Shown in pieces: positions 8,164-16,800 of a stretch of DNA of 49,809 bases. The translations under genes were made by a program, and so were the position numbers. How positions within the stretch are numbered: position 1 is the first letter of the stretch; the number at the start of each line of letters is the position of its first letter. Origin of the DNA: Myxococcales bacterium (lineage in GTDB: Bacteria; Myxococcota_A; Polyangia; Polyangiales; JAFGIB01); NCBI GenBank assembly GCA_029880325.1, contig JAOUOP010000058.1:1-49809 (forward strand), in the 5' to 3' direction. Under the pieces are notes generated by a model. It saw only the letters and a program-made list of their open reading frames with translations, searched no databases and was not told where the DNA came from.

Positions 8164-9219
8164 TTATTTATGGTCAGACCCGTGGACCTCAAAGACCGCG
8201 CCGTCGTGCGCAAAGCTCTTCAGCTCGATGGCATTGCCGCTCGGATCCAGCACAAATGCCGTCGCCTGCTCCCCCGGCTTTCCGGCAAAGCGCACGTGGG
8301 GCTCTATCAGAAAACTCACTCCGGCCTCACGCAGGCGCTCGGTCAGCTCTTGCCACTGGGCGCGCGGCAGGATCACTCCAAAGTGCCGCGCCGGTACCTG
8401 GTCGCCGTCGACGGGGTTGGTGGGCGCTTGCGCCAACGCATCCTCAGCGACCAGGTGGGCCGAGATCTGATGACCCCAGAAGTCGAAGTCGATCCAGCGC
8501 TCAGCCGAACGCCCCGGCTTGGCACCGAGAAGCTCACAGTAGAAAGCGCGCGTGGCTTCCAGGTCGCGCACGGCAAACGCCATGTGAAAGCGCGGGCGCG
8601 GCGCCGGGGCGGCCGCGAGGGCTGCGCCAAAGCCCGCCACGTCGGTCAGGGTGCACAGCGGCGCCAGGTTGGTCAGGGCCATGTCGTGGCGCGCCGGGCT
8701 GCCGCTGGCGCACGCATCGGTCAGCACCAGCGTGCGAAAGCCCAGGTCGGCCGCTTCGCGGGCGCTGCCCTCCACGGCGTAGTGGGTCACGAGTCCCGCG
8801 AGCGCCACGTTGGAGATGCCGCCCATGCGCAACATGCGCAAAAGGCCCGTATCCGAGAAGGCGCTAATGCCGTGCTTGGTCAATATCGGCTCGTCGCCCT
8901 CGGGCGCCACACGGGCGTCGATCGCAGCGCCCGGACTGCCGTCGAGCAGGACGCCCTCTTGTTTCATGTAGGCCGCGAGCCCGCCGTGGGGACTGGCCTC
9001 GGGATAGCCCGCCGAGTAGGCGACGCGCACGTGCACGACGAGCACCCCATGGCGCCGCGCCTGCCTGAGCGCGCCGCGGGCCGCCTCGATGGCCGCCTCG
9101 AAGCGCGCCCTGGCGGCGGCATCTTCGGGCGCCAGCTTCGACTCAGCGATGATGTCGCGCTGGAAGTCGATGCTCAACAGTGCGGTGGTCGTGGGGTCGA
9201 GGGCGTCGAGCGCATCCAT
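8164..9219 (-). CDS. Isochorismatase-like domain (catalytic Cys missing) fused to a VOC/glyoxalase domain
   Basis: A 351-residue two-domain protein. Residues ~1-195 have the cysteine-hydrolase (isochorismatase/nicotinamidase) fold: the Asp is in LLSIDFQRD (~D18) and the Lys in PILTKHGISAF (~K115). The nucleophile motif, normally T-x-x-C-V-E, reads THYAVEGSAR, so the catalytic cysteine is replaced by Ala (~A148). Residues ~208-345 form a vicinal-oxygen-chelate domain with candidate metal ligands in FHMAFAVRDL, GHQISAHL, RHFGVIL and DPSGNAIEL. The first domain is probably a binding or scaffold module and the VOC domain the catalytic part, but this is inference. TATACT lies 6 nt upstream of the ATG, suggesting a leaderless transcript. 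No operon partner is seen; the kinase gene begins its own unit upstream. Confidence 0.88.
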   Translation of the reverse strand: MDALDALDPTTTALLSIDFQRDIIAESKLAPEDAAARARFEAAIEAARGALRQARRHGVLVVHVRVAYSAGYPEASPHGGLAAYMKQEGVLLDGSPGAAIDARVAPEGDEPILTKHGISAFSDTGLLRMLRMGGISNVALAGLVTHYAVEGSAREAADLGFRTLVLTDACASGSPARHDMALTNLAPLCTLTDVAGFGAALAAAPAPRPRFHMAFAVRDLEATRAFYCELLGAKPGRSAERWIDFDFWGHQISAHLVAEDALAQAPTNPVDGDQVPARHFGVILPRAQWQELTERLREAGVSFLIEPHVRFAGKPGEQATAFVLDPSGNAIELKSFAHDGAVFEVHGSDHK

Positions 9220-9225
9220 GGCGCG

Positions 9226-9231
9226 AGTATA
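9226..9231 (-). promoter_or_regulatory. Candidate -10 element of the isochorismatase/VOC gene
   Basis: TATACT on the minus strand ends 6 nt before the ATG at 9219, placing the predicted transcription start on or next to the start codon. No convincing -35 hexamer was seen. A leaderless mRNA is inferred. Confidence 0.4.
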
Positions 9232-9252
9232 GCGCCAGCAGCGCTGCCGCCC

Positions 9253-11802
9253 TCAGAAGCGACGCGTCACGCGCACGGTCTGGTCGGCTTCGACCTGGAC
9301 CTGCTGGACGTGGGTCTGACCGCCCTCGGTTTGCAGCTTGATCTCGTGGCTGCCGACCGGGAGCCTGTAGCCCATGAGCGGGGTCTTGCGCCCGGTGTCG
9401 CGACCGTCGATGTAGACGTGGGCCCAGGGCACCGAGTTGACGACCAGCGTGCCCTCACCGGAAGTGGCATCAGCAGCAGCGGCGGCGCCGGACCTGGACT
9501 TGCGTCGGCTGCGGCGCCGGGAGGAGCGCGATCTCTTGCTATCATCGTCACCCGCTTCTTCCGCCCCGTCGCTGTCACCGGGCTTCCCTTCATCGGCGGT
9601 GTCGGTTTCGGACGTGGGTTCGACTCCCGCCGCCGGACCCTCGGAACTCTTGGCCGTCAGTGCGATCTCGAGCATGGCCGTGGAGCCGGCCTTGATCTCG
9701 AGCTCGCGCTCGACCGGCTCATAACCCTTGGCTTTGATGCCCACGCGGCGCAGGCCGGGCTGCACTCCGCCGATGCGCAGCGGGGCGGCGCCACGGTAGA
9801 CGCCGTCGAGCTCGACGTTGGCGTCGGTCACGGGCACGGTGCGGATGTCGATGGTGCCGACCGGCGCCGCCCGCACGCCCAGGGCCACGCCCACCTGGGT
9901 GCGGGTCACCAGGCCGACGATGGTCAGCAAAAGCAATGCCGCCGCCAGCCAGATGGGCCAGCTGCGCGAGGAAGCTGACGGTGCCACCGACGCGGACGCC
10001 GCCGTTGGAAGCGGCCGTGTCAGCGGCACCGGCAGCGCGCCAGCCGCCGGGGGGATCGCGGCCGGGGGCATTGCAGGCGGCATCGATGGCGGCATCGATG
10101 CCCTGCCCATGGGCCCAGGGGGCGGCGCGCTCAGCGGCCCGCCCGCCAAAGGCGCTGGTGGCACCGGCGAGGGCGTGGGCGCGAGCAGCTCGGGGGAGAC
10201 GATGGGACGGTTGAGATTGGCCCGCTCCGGCTGGACGTCGTGGATCTCCTCGAGCATCTCAGCCAGACCCATGCCGTCTTCTTTGTTGAAGAAGATCTCG
10301 GTGGGCTCTTCCTCGAAGCCGTAGTCCTCGGGCTCCGGCTGACCCTCGACGACCATCGATTCCAGGTCGCCATCGAGTAGGAATTGCGTGGCCTCATCGA
10401 CGAAGCCCTCGGCGGCCGCGGCCTCTCGGCTGGCCAGGGCGACCGCAGGTTGCGCAGGAGCCTGGGCGGTCTCGGCGCCGTAGAACGCGGTGGGCTGATC
10501 CTCGAAGCCACCGGCGGCGTCCTCGCGCAGCGGGTCTGTGCCAGCCGGCGTCGCCGCGGCCGCCACAGCCTCGGCCGGAACCTTGCCGGCCTTGGGCACG
10601 GCAGCGGCGGCTGCCAGGGAAGTTTCCGGCGGCCGCGTGCTGAGCTTGCGCACGACCTCGGCGCGCGCCCGTGCGGCCGCGCCGTCGGGCGACGAAAAAA
10701 AGGCCCGGCGTTTGCGGATCAGGGCCTGATCCTTGGCGGCGTCGAGCAGCCCGCGGATGGTGAGCTGTTCTTTTTCGATCTCGTCGCGGAACAGCTCGTG
10801 CATCCAGTCCGACAAGGCGTTGATGCCGTAGGTGGGCGCGTGCTTGTGCAGGAAGTGGTTGAGGGCGTCGCCCATCTCGGCCGCGCTTTGCCAGCGGTCC
10901 TCCGGGTCACGCTCCAGGGCCCGCATCAGGATCAGCTCCAGATCCTCGGGGGCGTCGTCCATCAGCGCCGACGGAGGCGGCACCGAGGCCTTGCCCACGG
11001 CGGTCAGGGTGGCGATATCGTCCTTGCCGGCGAAGAGCCGGCGGCCGGTGAGCATTTCGTAGAGCGAGATGCCGACGCCGAAGAGGTCGGAGCGGGCGTC
11101 GGGGGGCTTGCCCTTGATCATCTCCGGGCTCATGTAGCTGAGCTTTTTCTTCAGGGCGTCGACGTTGGTCTGCTGGGAGCGACCGACGGCCTTGGCCAGG
11201 CCGAAGTCGATGAGCTTTACCTGGCCCTCGTAGCTGATGACGATGTTGGTGGGCGACAGGTCGCGGTGGACGATGCCGATGCGCTCGCCGGCCATGTTTT
11301 TGAGGTTGTGGGCGTAGTCCAGGGCGTCGCACAGGCGCGCGGCCACCCAGGCGGCCAGCACCGGCGACATGGACTGATCATTGCGTCGCAGCTGGCGCTG
11401 GATGCGGCCCAGATCCTTGCCGGCCACGTACTCGACGGCCATGTAGATGGACTCGCCGACCTTGCCCAGCTCGTAGGTGCTGCAGATGTTGGCGTGGGTC
11501 AGCCGGGCGGTGGTCTTGGCCTCGCGCACGAAGGTTTTGACGAACTCCGGGTCGCCTGCCATGTGCGGCAGGATGCGCTTGATGGCCAGCACGCGCTCGA
11601 AGCCGGCCTCGCCGCGGGCGTGGGCGCGGTAGACGGCGGCCGTGGCGCCGCTGCTGAGGCGGTCGAGCAGCACGTACTTGCCGAAGGGGATCAGCTCGTC
11701 GGCGGCCCACTCGACGTCACCGCCGTCATCGTCGCCGTCGCCAGCGTCGACTTCCACGTCCAGCTCTTTGGGCTCTACCTCGTCTACCTGCACGTCGCTC
11801 AT
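9253..11802 (-). CDS. Membrane Ser/Thr protein kinase with two PEGA domains
   Basis: An 849-residue Hanks-type kinase. The kinase domain (~40-325) has a glycine loop (SGATAAVYRA), Lys75 in VLAIKRIL, HRD at ~179-181 (IVHRDLSPTN), DFG at ~199-201 and SPE at ~225-227, so it should be active. A long Ala/Pro/Glu-rich linker (~375-610) leads to one membrane segment (~615-637, WPIWLAAALLLLTIVGLV). Two periplasmic PEGA-type beta domains follow, at ~645-712 and ~782-849, separated by an acidic then Arg/Ser-rich stretch. This layout is characteristic of myxobacterial and related genomes. The ATG at 11802 follows an acidic N-terminus typical of these proteins. It is divergent from the ilvH-like gene. 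Substrates are unknown. Confidence 0.93.
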   Translation of the reverse strand: MSDVQVDEVEPKELDVEVDAGDGDDDGGDVEWAADELIPFGKYVLLDRLSSGATAAVYRAHARGEAGFERVLAIKRILPHMAGDPEFVKTFVREAKTTARLTHANICSTYELGKVGESIYMAVEYVAGKDLGRIQRQLRRNDQSMSPVLAAWVAARLCDALDYAHNLKNMAGERIGIVHRDLSPTNIVISYEGQVKLIDFGLAKAVGRSQQTNVDALKKKLSYMSPEMIKGKPPDARSDLFGVGISLYEMLTGRRLFAGKDDIATLTAVGKASVPPPSALMDDAPEDLELILMRALERDPEDRWQSAAEMGDALNHFLHKHAPTYGINALSDWMHELFRDEIEKEQLTIRGLLDAAKDQALIRKRRAFFSSPDGAAARARAEVVRKLSTRPPETSLAAAAAVPKAGKVPAEAVAAAATPAGTDPLREDAAGGFEDQPTAFYGAETAQAPAQPAVALASREAAAAEGFVDEATQFLLDGDLESMVVEGQPEPEDYGFEEEPTEIFFNKEDGMGLAEMLEEIHDVQPERANLNRPIVSPELLAPTPSPVPPAPLAGGPLSAPPPGPMGRASMPPSMPPAMPPAAIPPAAGALPVPLTRPLPTAASASVAPSASSRSWPIWLAAALLLLTIVGLVTRTQVGVALGVRAAPVGTIDIRTVPVTDANVELDGVYRGAAPLRIGGVQPGLRRVGIKAKGYEPVERELEIKAGSTAMLEIALTAKSSEGPAAGVEPTSETDTADEGKPGDSDGAEEAGDDDSKRSRSSRRRSRRKSRSGAAAAADATSGEGTLVVNSVPWAHVYIDGRDTGRKTPLMGYRLPVGSHEIKLQTEGGQTHVQQVQVEADQTVRVTRRF

Positions 11803-11914
11803 GGCCGCCGCGACCGCTGACCCAGGATGCGGTCACGCGGCGCGCACAGTCTACATGCTTTGGGCAGCTGATACCGCCGTCGCATGTCTCGGTCCAGGGA
11901 CCACCCTACTTCCA

Positions 11915-12496
11915 ATGTGGAAAAAGCACCAAGTCATGGACGGCGGGAAATCGCCCGCGGGTCTCGACAAGGGCGCCGAATGGGGAAATAACGACCCCGT
12001 GACCGAAAGCGAAAAGGGGGCGCTTCTGCCCCATACCGTCGTGGCCCTGGTCGAGGACCGGCCGGGAGTGCTGGCCCGCATCGTCGCGCGCTGGCAGGAG
12101 CGGGATTTCAACATCCGCAGCCTGGCCGTGGGGGCCTCGGAACAGCCGGGCCTGAGCCGCATGACCTTCGTGGTCGAGGCCAGCACCGACGCCGACGAGA
12201 TGGTCGCCGAGCTGCGCTCGCTGGACGAAGTGCGCGCCATCGAGGACATCTCGGCCCGCGAATTCGTCAGCCGCGAGCTGGCGTTGATCCGGGTCAGCGG
12301 CGATCGCGAGATGCGCAAGCGCCTGATGGACATCGTCGACATCTTCGGCGCCAAGATCATCGATGTGAGCGCTGGCTCGATGATGATCGAGGTCACCGGC
12401 CACGAGAACAAGATCAACTCGCTGGCGCGGCTCTTGTCCGACTACGACGTGGTCGAGATGGTGCGCACCGGTCGCGTCTCGATGCTGCGCGGATAA
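11915..12496 (+). CDS. ilvH: Acetolactate synthase small (regulatory) subunit
   Basis: Regulatory subunit of acetohydroxyacid synthase, which confers valine feedback control on the first shared step of branched-chain amino acid synthesis. The ACT domain begins HTVVALVEDRPGVLARI and contains the family segments DFNIRSLAVG and LSRMTFVV; the C-terminal half (SRELALIRV to the end) is the conserved small-subunit domain. Three in-frame starts are possible: ATG 11915, ATG 11936, and GTG 11999, which gives a 165-residue protein of usual length with GGGGAAA 12 nt upstream. No large subunit (ilvB) or ilvC lies in the window, so it is an orphan here. It is divergent from the PEGA kinase and convergent with the propeller-like gene 17 bp downstream. 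Confidence 0.9.
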   Translation: MWKKHQVMDGGKSPAGLDKGAEWGNNDPVTESEKGALLPHTVVALVEDRPGVLARIVARWQERDFNIRSLAVGASEQPGLSRMTFVVEASTDADEMVAELRSLDEVRAIEDISAREFVSRELALIRVSGDREMRKRLMDIVDIFGAKIIDVSAGSMMIEVTGHENKINSLARLLSDYDVVEMVRTGRVSMLRG

Positions 12497-12513
12497 TCAG
12501 TAAAAGGTTCGGG

Positions 12514-14766
12514 CTATTTCAGCGTGAACCAGGTCTCCTCCGTGCTCTGATTGCCGCGGCTGTCGCTGGCGCGCACGGCCACCACATGGGCGCCGGCCGG
12601 CAGCGGCGGCAGCCTCATGGAGAAGTTTTCGACGCGGGTGTCGAAGATTCCGTCGCGGCAGTCGAGGGTTTTGAACTCGCCGCCGTCGATGGCGTATTCG
12701 AGGCGCGCGATGGGGCCCTGGGAGTCGCGGGCGACGCCGACCACGTTCTTGCCCGCCACGCGCAGGCCGTCGACGCGGGGGCGGTGATTGTCGATCAGGA
12801 AGGGCTCGGACTCGAAGCGCGTGCTGCTGGCCAGGGGCTCGGCGTTGTCGAGTTCGTCGGAGGCCTCGACGGCCAGCCGGTAGTAGCCGTCGGGAATGCC
12901 GGTGGTATCCCAGTCGTACTTCTCGCTGGTGTGCGTCTCGTGCTCCTCGAGCAGCGGGCGCGCGAAGTCCTTGCCCTCGGGACGGAAGAAGAGGCGGTAA
13001 CGCAGCTGATCCTTGTCGGGATTGTCGACCTTCCAGGCCACTTCGTAGACGCTGCTGGGCTTGGGGCGAGCGCGGCGTTTTTTTGCGTTGGCGTCGCCCT
13101 TGGGCTCGACGCTGACTTCCTTGATGGTCGCCGGCTGATTGGTGGGCCGGTAATAGGCCTGCACCGCGTAGAGTTCGCTGTCGCCACCGGCGTCCAGACG
13201 CGCGCGCACCTGCAAAAAGCGGGCGCCGGGGCTGCGGATGGGGCCGGGACCGGCCAGTGGCGAGGACCAGGCGCTCCAGCTGTCGTCGGGTTTGTCGGTG
13301 TGGCCCGAGCGGGTCTGGAAGCTGAGACCGCCGCGCCCGCGCCAGGTCAGCTGGCCCCAGCGGGAGCGAAAGCCCGCGTCCAGCACCTTGCTGGTCCACA
13401 GCGCCTGCTGCGCCCGGCCCGGCACCAGGCGATAGATGGCGCCGCCATCCCCGGTGGTGAACAGGGGCGTGCGGGCGCCCAGGGCCGTGGCCAGCACCTG
13501 GCGTTCATCGACGTCGATCCACAGGGCGTGGCTGCCGCCGGGCTCCACCCGATGGATGTGGCCGCCCTTGCCGGTGGCGGCGTAGAGGGCGCCGTCCTTG
13601 GTCCACTCGAGACTGGTCAGGTGACCCTCGTCGGAGGCGAAAAGCCTGTGGGTGCGGCCGTCGGGCTCGATCACCCACAGCTCGCCCTTGCCGGCCTTGG
13701 GCCGGGCACGCGCGGCGTCGGTCTTGTCCTTGCTATCGTCCTTGCTCTTGTCTTTCTTGGCCTTGGACGCGGGCGCCTTGGGAAAGAGATTGGCGGCCAC
13801 CGCCAGGCGACCGCCGGCGGCGGCCAGGGCGGTGACCTCGTTGCCCTCGAAGTCGTAGAGCACCTCGGCGCGACCGGGGCCCAGCAACTCGAGCACCAGG
13901 GCTTCATCGCTGGTGCCGGCATACAGGCGACCCTTGGGTCCCAGCGCAAGCGCCATGATATGGCTGGCGTCGCTGTCGTAGTAGACCTCGGCCTTGCCCT
14001 TTTCGTCGATGGCGAAGACTTTGCCCTCGGGACCGGTGGCCGCGTAGAGGCTCTTCTTGGAGGCGTCGTAGAGCAGCGCCCAGATGTGCTCGGCGCCTTC
14101 GGGCTCGGCGAAGAGCTTGGCGTTGTTGCGCTTGGGCTCGGTGCCCTCGGCGGGCTCTTTGGCTTCGGGCTTGTCGGCTTCGGACGTCTTTGCGTCGGCT
14201 TTCTTGGCGTCGGCTTTCTTGGCGTCGGCCTTCTTCTTCGCCTTCTTGTCTTTGGTCTTGTCTTTGCTCTTGGCTTTGGTCTTGGCTTTGGCCTCAGCGC
14301 TGGGCGAGGTCTCGACCACCGGGGTCGCTGGCGCCTTGGGATCGATCTCGAAGATGCGCCCGTGGGGCAGCGTACCGGCGAAGACGCGCCCGCCCGGCCC
14401 TTCCACGAGCGCGGTCACCAAAAGCTCGCCGGTCTCGGCCAAAAGACCCAGCTGCTCGCCCTTGAGCACGAAGATCTTGCCGTCGTTGCCGGTGCCGATG
14501 AGCACGCTCCCGTCGTCTCGCACGAGCAGGCTGCGGGCCACACCCACGTTGGGCAGCCCCAGGCGACGGCTCTCCACGCTCGGCACCACGGCGCCGGTGG
14601 AGCGCACGGCCGTGCCCTCGAGCTTGCCGGCCGACAGCACGCTGGCGCTGTCGAGGGAAAAGTGTTCGGTGCCCAGGGCATGGACGGCCGGCGCCCCAAG
14701 GCCCAGACCCAGCAGGAGCAGCAGCAAAGCGGGGGGCAGCCCGCGGCGGGCGGTCGTCGTTTTCAT
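12514..14766 (-). CDS. Secreted WD40/propeller-like protein with Lys/Ala-rich insert
   Basis: A 750-residue exported protein of unknown function. The signal peptide is clear (MKTTTARRG, then a leucine-rich core to APAVHA). The first ~480 residues contain repeated blade-like units such as DDGSVLIGTGNDGKIFVL, ALYAATGPEGKVFAID and DGALYAATGKGGHIHRVEPG, resembling a beta-propeller. A Lys/Ala/Asp low-complexity insert at ~160-215 interrupts them. The C-terminal ~250 residues have Ig/fibronectin-like patterns, for example YDWDTTGIPDGYYRLAVEASD and PLPAGAHVVAVRASDSRGN. The start ATG overlaps the stop of the upstream S55 peptidase gene as ATGA, so the two are translationally coupled. It may be a partner or substrate of that peptidase; this is inference from context only. 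Confidence 0.8.
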   Translation of the reverse strand: MKTTTARRGLPPALLLLLLGLGLGAPAVHALGTEHFSLDSASVLSAGKLEGTAVRSTGAVVPSVESRRLGLPNVGVARSLLVRDDGSVLIGTGNDGKIFVLKGEQLGLLAETGELLVTALVEGPGGRVFAGTLPHGRIFEIDPKAPATPVVETSPSAEAKAKTKAKSKDKTKDKKAKKKADAKKADAKKADAKTSEADKPEAKEPAEGTEPKRNNAKLFAEPEGAEHIWALLYDASKKSLYAATGPEGKVFAIDEKGKAEVYYDSDASHIMALALGPKGRLYAGTSDEALVLELLGPGRAEVLYDFEGNEVTALAAAGGRLAVAANLFPKAPASKAKKDKSKDDSKDKTDAARARPKAGKGELWVIEPDGRTHRLFASDEGHLTSLEWTKDGALYAATGKGGHIHRVEPGGSHALWIDVDERQVLATALGARTPLFTTGDGGAIYRLVPGRAQQALWTSKVLDAGFRSRWGQLTWRGRGGLSFQTRSGHTDKPDDSWSAWSSPLAGPGPIRSPGARFLQVRARLDAGGDSELYAVQAYYRPTNQPATIKEVSVEPKGDANAKKRRARPKPSSVYEVAWKVDNPDKDQLRYRLFFRPEGKDFARPLLEEHETHTSEKYDWDTTGIPDGYYRLAVEASDELDNAEPLASSTRFESEPFLIDNHRPRVDGLRVAGKNVVGVARDSQGPIARLEYAIDGGEFKTLDCRDGIFDTRVENFSMRLPPLPAGAHVVAVRASDSRGNQSTEETWFTLK
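14192..14236. repeat. Three-copy 15-bp tandem repeat inside the propeller-like gene
   Basis: Two perfect copies and one imperfect copy of GCGTCGGCTTTCTTG (plus-strand sense) lie head to tail. On the coding strand they encode repeats of A-D-A-K-K within a Lys/Ala-rich, histone-H1-like stretch. Copy number could vary by slippage without shifting the frame. Confidence 0.85.
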
Positions 14767-16721
14767 CGCAAAGGCTCTTGTCGAACTTCCAATTTGACGC
14801 GGGCGCTGCCGACCAGGACCTCGTCCATGGCGATGGCGCGCCGCGTGTGCGTTACAAAGGGCGCCGGGGGACTCGATTCATTGGCCAACTGCAGCGTGTC
14901 CAGGGCCGAGCCGGGAAGGTCGCGGACCACATGGCCGCGCAGGCGCAGCCCGCGACTGGGCAGCTTGGTCGAGACCACCAGCGTGCGCGCGTCATAGCCG
15001 GTGCGCACGTTGTCGAGCACCTGCACAAAGTCATCGGGGGTCGGCAGCTCCAGCTTTACCGCCGGGCCGGGTTGAAAGACCAGTTCGATCTTCTCACCGG
15101 CGGCGCTCTCGGGGATCGGCACCCGCACGATACGCATGCGCTCGGGTTCGCCATAGCGACGCAGCGTCAAGTAGACGTTGACATCGCTCCCCGGGTCGAC
15201 CTCCTTGCTGGCCACCATGGCATCGACCAGGGTCACCACTTCGCGCCCAAAACGCACGGTCAGGTCGATCTCCACGCCCAGCACCCGCACGTCCTCGAAG
15301 GGATTGCCGTAGGCGGCGCCCATCACGTCGAAGAGGCGCAGCTGCGAGAGCGCCATGGGATTGGCCACGCCGCCCTGGGAGTAGCCCACGTCGTCGACCT
15401 CGATGCTGCCGTGGCCCTCGAGCTCGACCTTGCTGTGCGCCTCGAAGACCACGTCATTGCGCTCGGCGGCGGTGACCGACAGCGCGTTGACCAGCGCCGA
15501 AAAAGTCAGCATCGGCGTCAGCATGCGCTGGCTGGCGACGCGCACATCCCAGCGCGTGCGCGGGGCGCCGGGCACGCCATGGATGCGCAGCGTCAAAGGC
15601 AGCGTGTCGGCCTCGAACGAGGTGTCGACCACAATCGCCGGCTGCCGGTCGTGGATCAGCGTGCCCAGGGGCTCGTCGGGCTCGGCGATCTTGAAGGAGC
15701 GGCGTTCGCTTGCCAGCACGTGCAGCACGCGGGCGGTGCTGGTGGGCAGCGCCGGCTGGCCCGCGTTCATCATCGGATGACCAAATGCGACCAGGCGTTG
15801 TCCAGCCACGTGGGTGACGGTGCCGATGGCGGTGGCGTTGATGTCGCCGCGCAAGAGCGAAACACCAATGGCGCCGCCGTCGACGAAGCGCGGCGCCTGG
15901 CGCGCTTTGCCCTTGCCCTGTGCCGGCTTGCGCGCGCCGCCACCGGCCTGCAGCGGCAAAAGGCCGAAGGGCGACAGCTCCTGGGCCAAAAGCTCCGTGG
16001 TGCGGTCGTCGAAGCCGCCCAGCATCAGGGGCGTGCTGGCCTCGAAGAGCCGCGCTCCGGCGGCATCGCCCAGAGCCCGGGGCGCGCGGGCGCGGGCGTA
16101 GCTTCGCAGCGGTTGGAGGGCCCCACGCCGCTCGAGACCGAGATCGTCGTCGAGCCCGGCGACCCTGCGCGAGCTGGGGCGCCGGGCGCGGGCGCGCTGG
16201 GTGCTCTTCGGATGCTGCCGCGGGCCGAGCCCGGCGAGCGCCCGCGGCTGCGTCCCCAGGGCCCGCCATAACTCCGGGTCTATCGGCCGCCGCATCTCGG
16301 CCAGCATGTTCGCAATCGGCGTCACACCGGCGATGGGCTCCTTACCGAAGAGCCAACCGTAGGCGTAGGCACCGACCAGCTTGCCCTCCAGGTAGACGGG
16401 GCTACCGCTCATGCCGCCGACGGTCAGCGCCTTTTCCAGGATCGGATGCTCGGTGCGGATCAGGATCAGATCCTGATCGGGGCGAAAGTTGTGCAACACG
16501 TCGATGACCTCGACGTCGAAGCGCTCGGGCTGGGTGCCGCGGAAGACCGTCAGGCCGTAGCCCTTCATGCCGGGGCGCACCTGGGCCACGTCCAGGGTCT
16601 GCGACGCGCTGTGGGCCAGGCCGCCAAAGGCGAGCAGGCCCAGGACAAGGGAAAGGAGCGTCAGCAGGGAACGCAAAGCGCAGGGATTCTGGGCGATCTC
16701 GCGGGCGCGGGCAATGGCCAC
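14763..16721 (-). CDS. SpoIVB-like S55 peptidase domain protein, exported
   Basis: About 652 residues with an N-terminal signal sequence (RSLLTLLSLVLGLLAFGG). The S55 serine motif GMSGSP is at ~103-108 (GGMSGSPVYLEGKLVGAYAYGW) and the histidine motif AFGHP near ~H315. Serine precedes histidine, the reverse of Bacillus SpoIVB, but the same order as I recall for exported S55-domain proteins of other phyla. The C-terminal ~300 residues are beta-rich with no recognised motif. The start is uncertain: an in-frame ATG at 16886 would overlap the upstream receiver gene by 86 bp and add non-protein-like sequence, so GTG 16721 is preferred; TTG 16676 would also leave a signal peptide. It overlaps the downstream propeller-like gene by 4 bp. 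Confidence 0.82.
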   Translation of the reverse strand: MAIARAREIAQNPCALRSLLTLLSLVLGLLAFGGLAHSASQTLDVAQVRPGMKGYGLTVFRGTQPERFDVEVIDVLHNFRPDQDLILIRTEHPILEKALTVGGMSGSPVYLEGKLVGAYAYGWLFGKEPIAGVTPIANMLAEMRRPIDPELWRALGTQPRALAGLGPRQHPKSTQRARARRPSSRRVAGLDDDLGLERRGALQPLRSYARARAPRALGDAAGARLFEASTPLMLGGFDDRTTELLAQELSPFGLLPLQAGGGARKPAQGKGKARQAPRFVDGGAIGVSLLRGDINATAIGTVTHVAGQRLVAFGHPMMNAGQPALPTSTARVLHVLASERRSFKIAEPDEPLGTLIHDRQPAIVVDTSFEADTLPLTLRIHGVPGAPRTRWDVRVASQRMLTPMLTFSALVNALSVTAAERNDVVFEAHSKVELEGHGSIEVDDVGYSQGGVANPMALSQLRLFDVMGAAYGNPFEDVRVLGVEIDLTVRFGREVVTLVDAMVASKEVDPGSDVNVYLTLRRYGEPERMRIVRVPIPESAAGEKIELVFQPGPAVKLELPTPDDFVQVLDNVRTGYDARTLVVSTKLPSRGLRLRGHVVRDLPGSALDTLQLANESSPPAPFVTHTRRAIAMDEVLVGSARVKLEVRQEPLR

Positions 16722-16800
16722 AACGGCAGCCGATCCCCACGGCTGATGCTCGTGGAATGGCGGCGGATTCGAAAACCCGCGCCAGTGGAGGACGCCGCGC

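Noticed and set aside
9604..9640. T-arm-like GGGTTCGACTCCC resembling part of a tRNA
   Set aside because: It lies inside the linker of the PEGA kinase gene, with no matching acceptor, D or anticodon arms.
8155..9978. A 607-codon plus-strand frame across the isochorismatase and kinase genes
   Set aside because: It spans two well-supported minus-strand genes and their gap, and shows no domain or signal.
12586..14997. An 803-codon plus-strand open frame
   Set aside because: Antisense to the propeller-like gene and the end of the S55 gene; Gly/Ala-rich composition typical of reversed GC-rich coding DNA.
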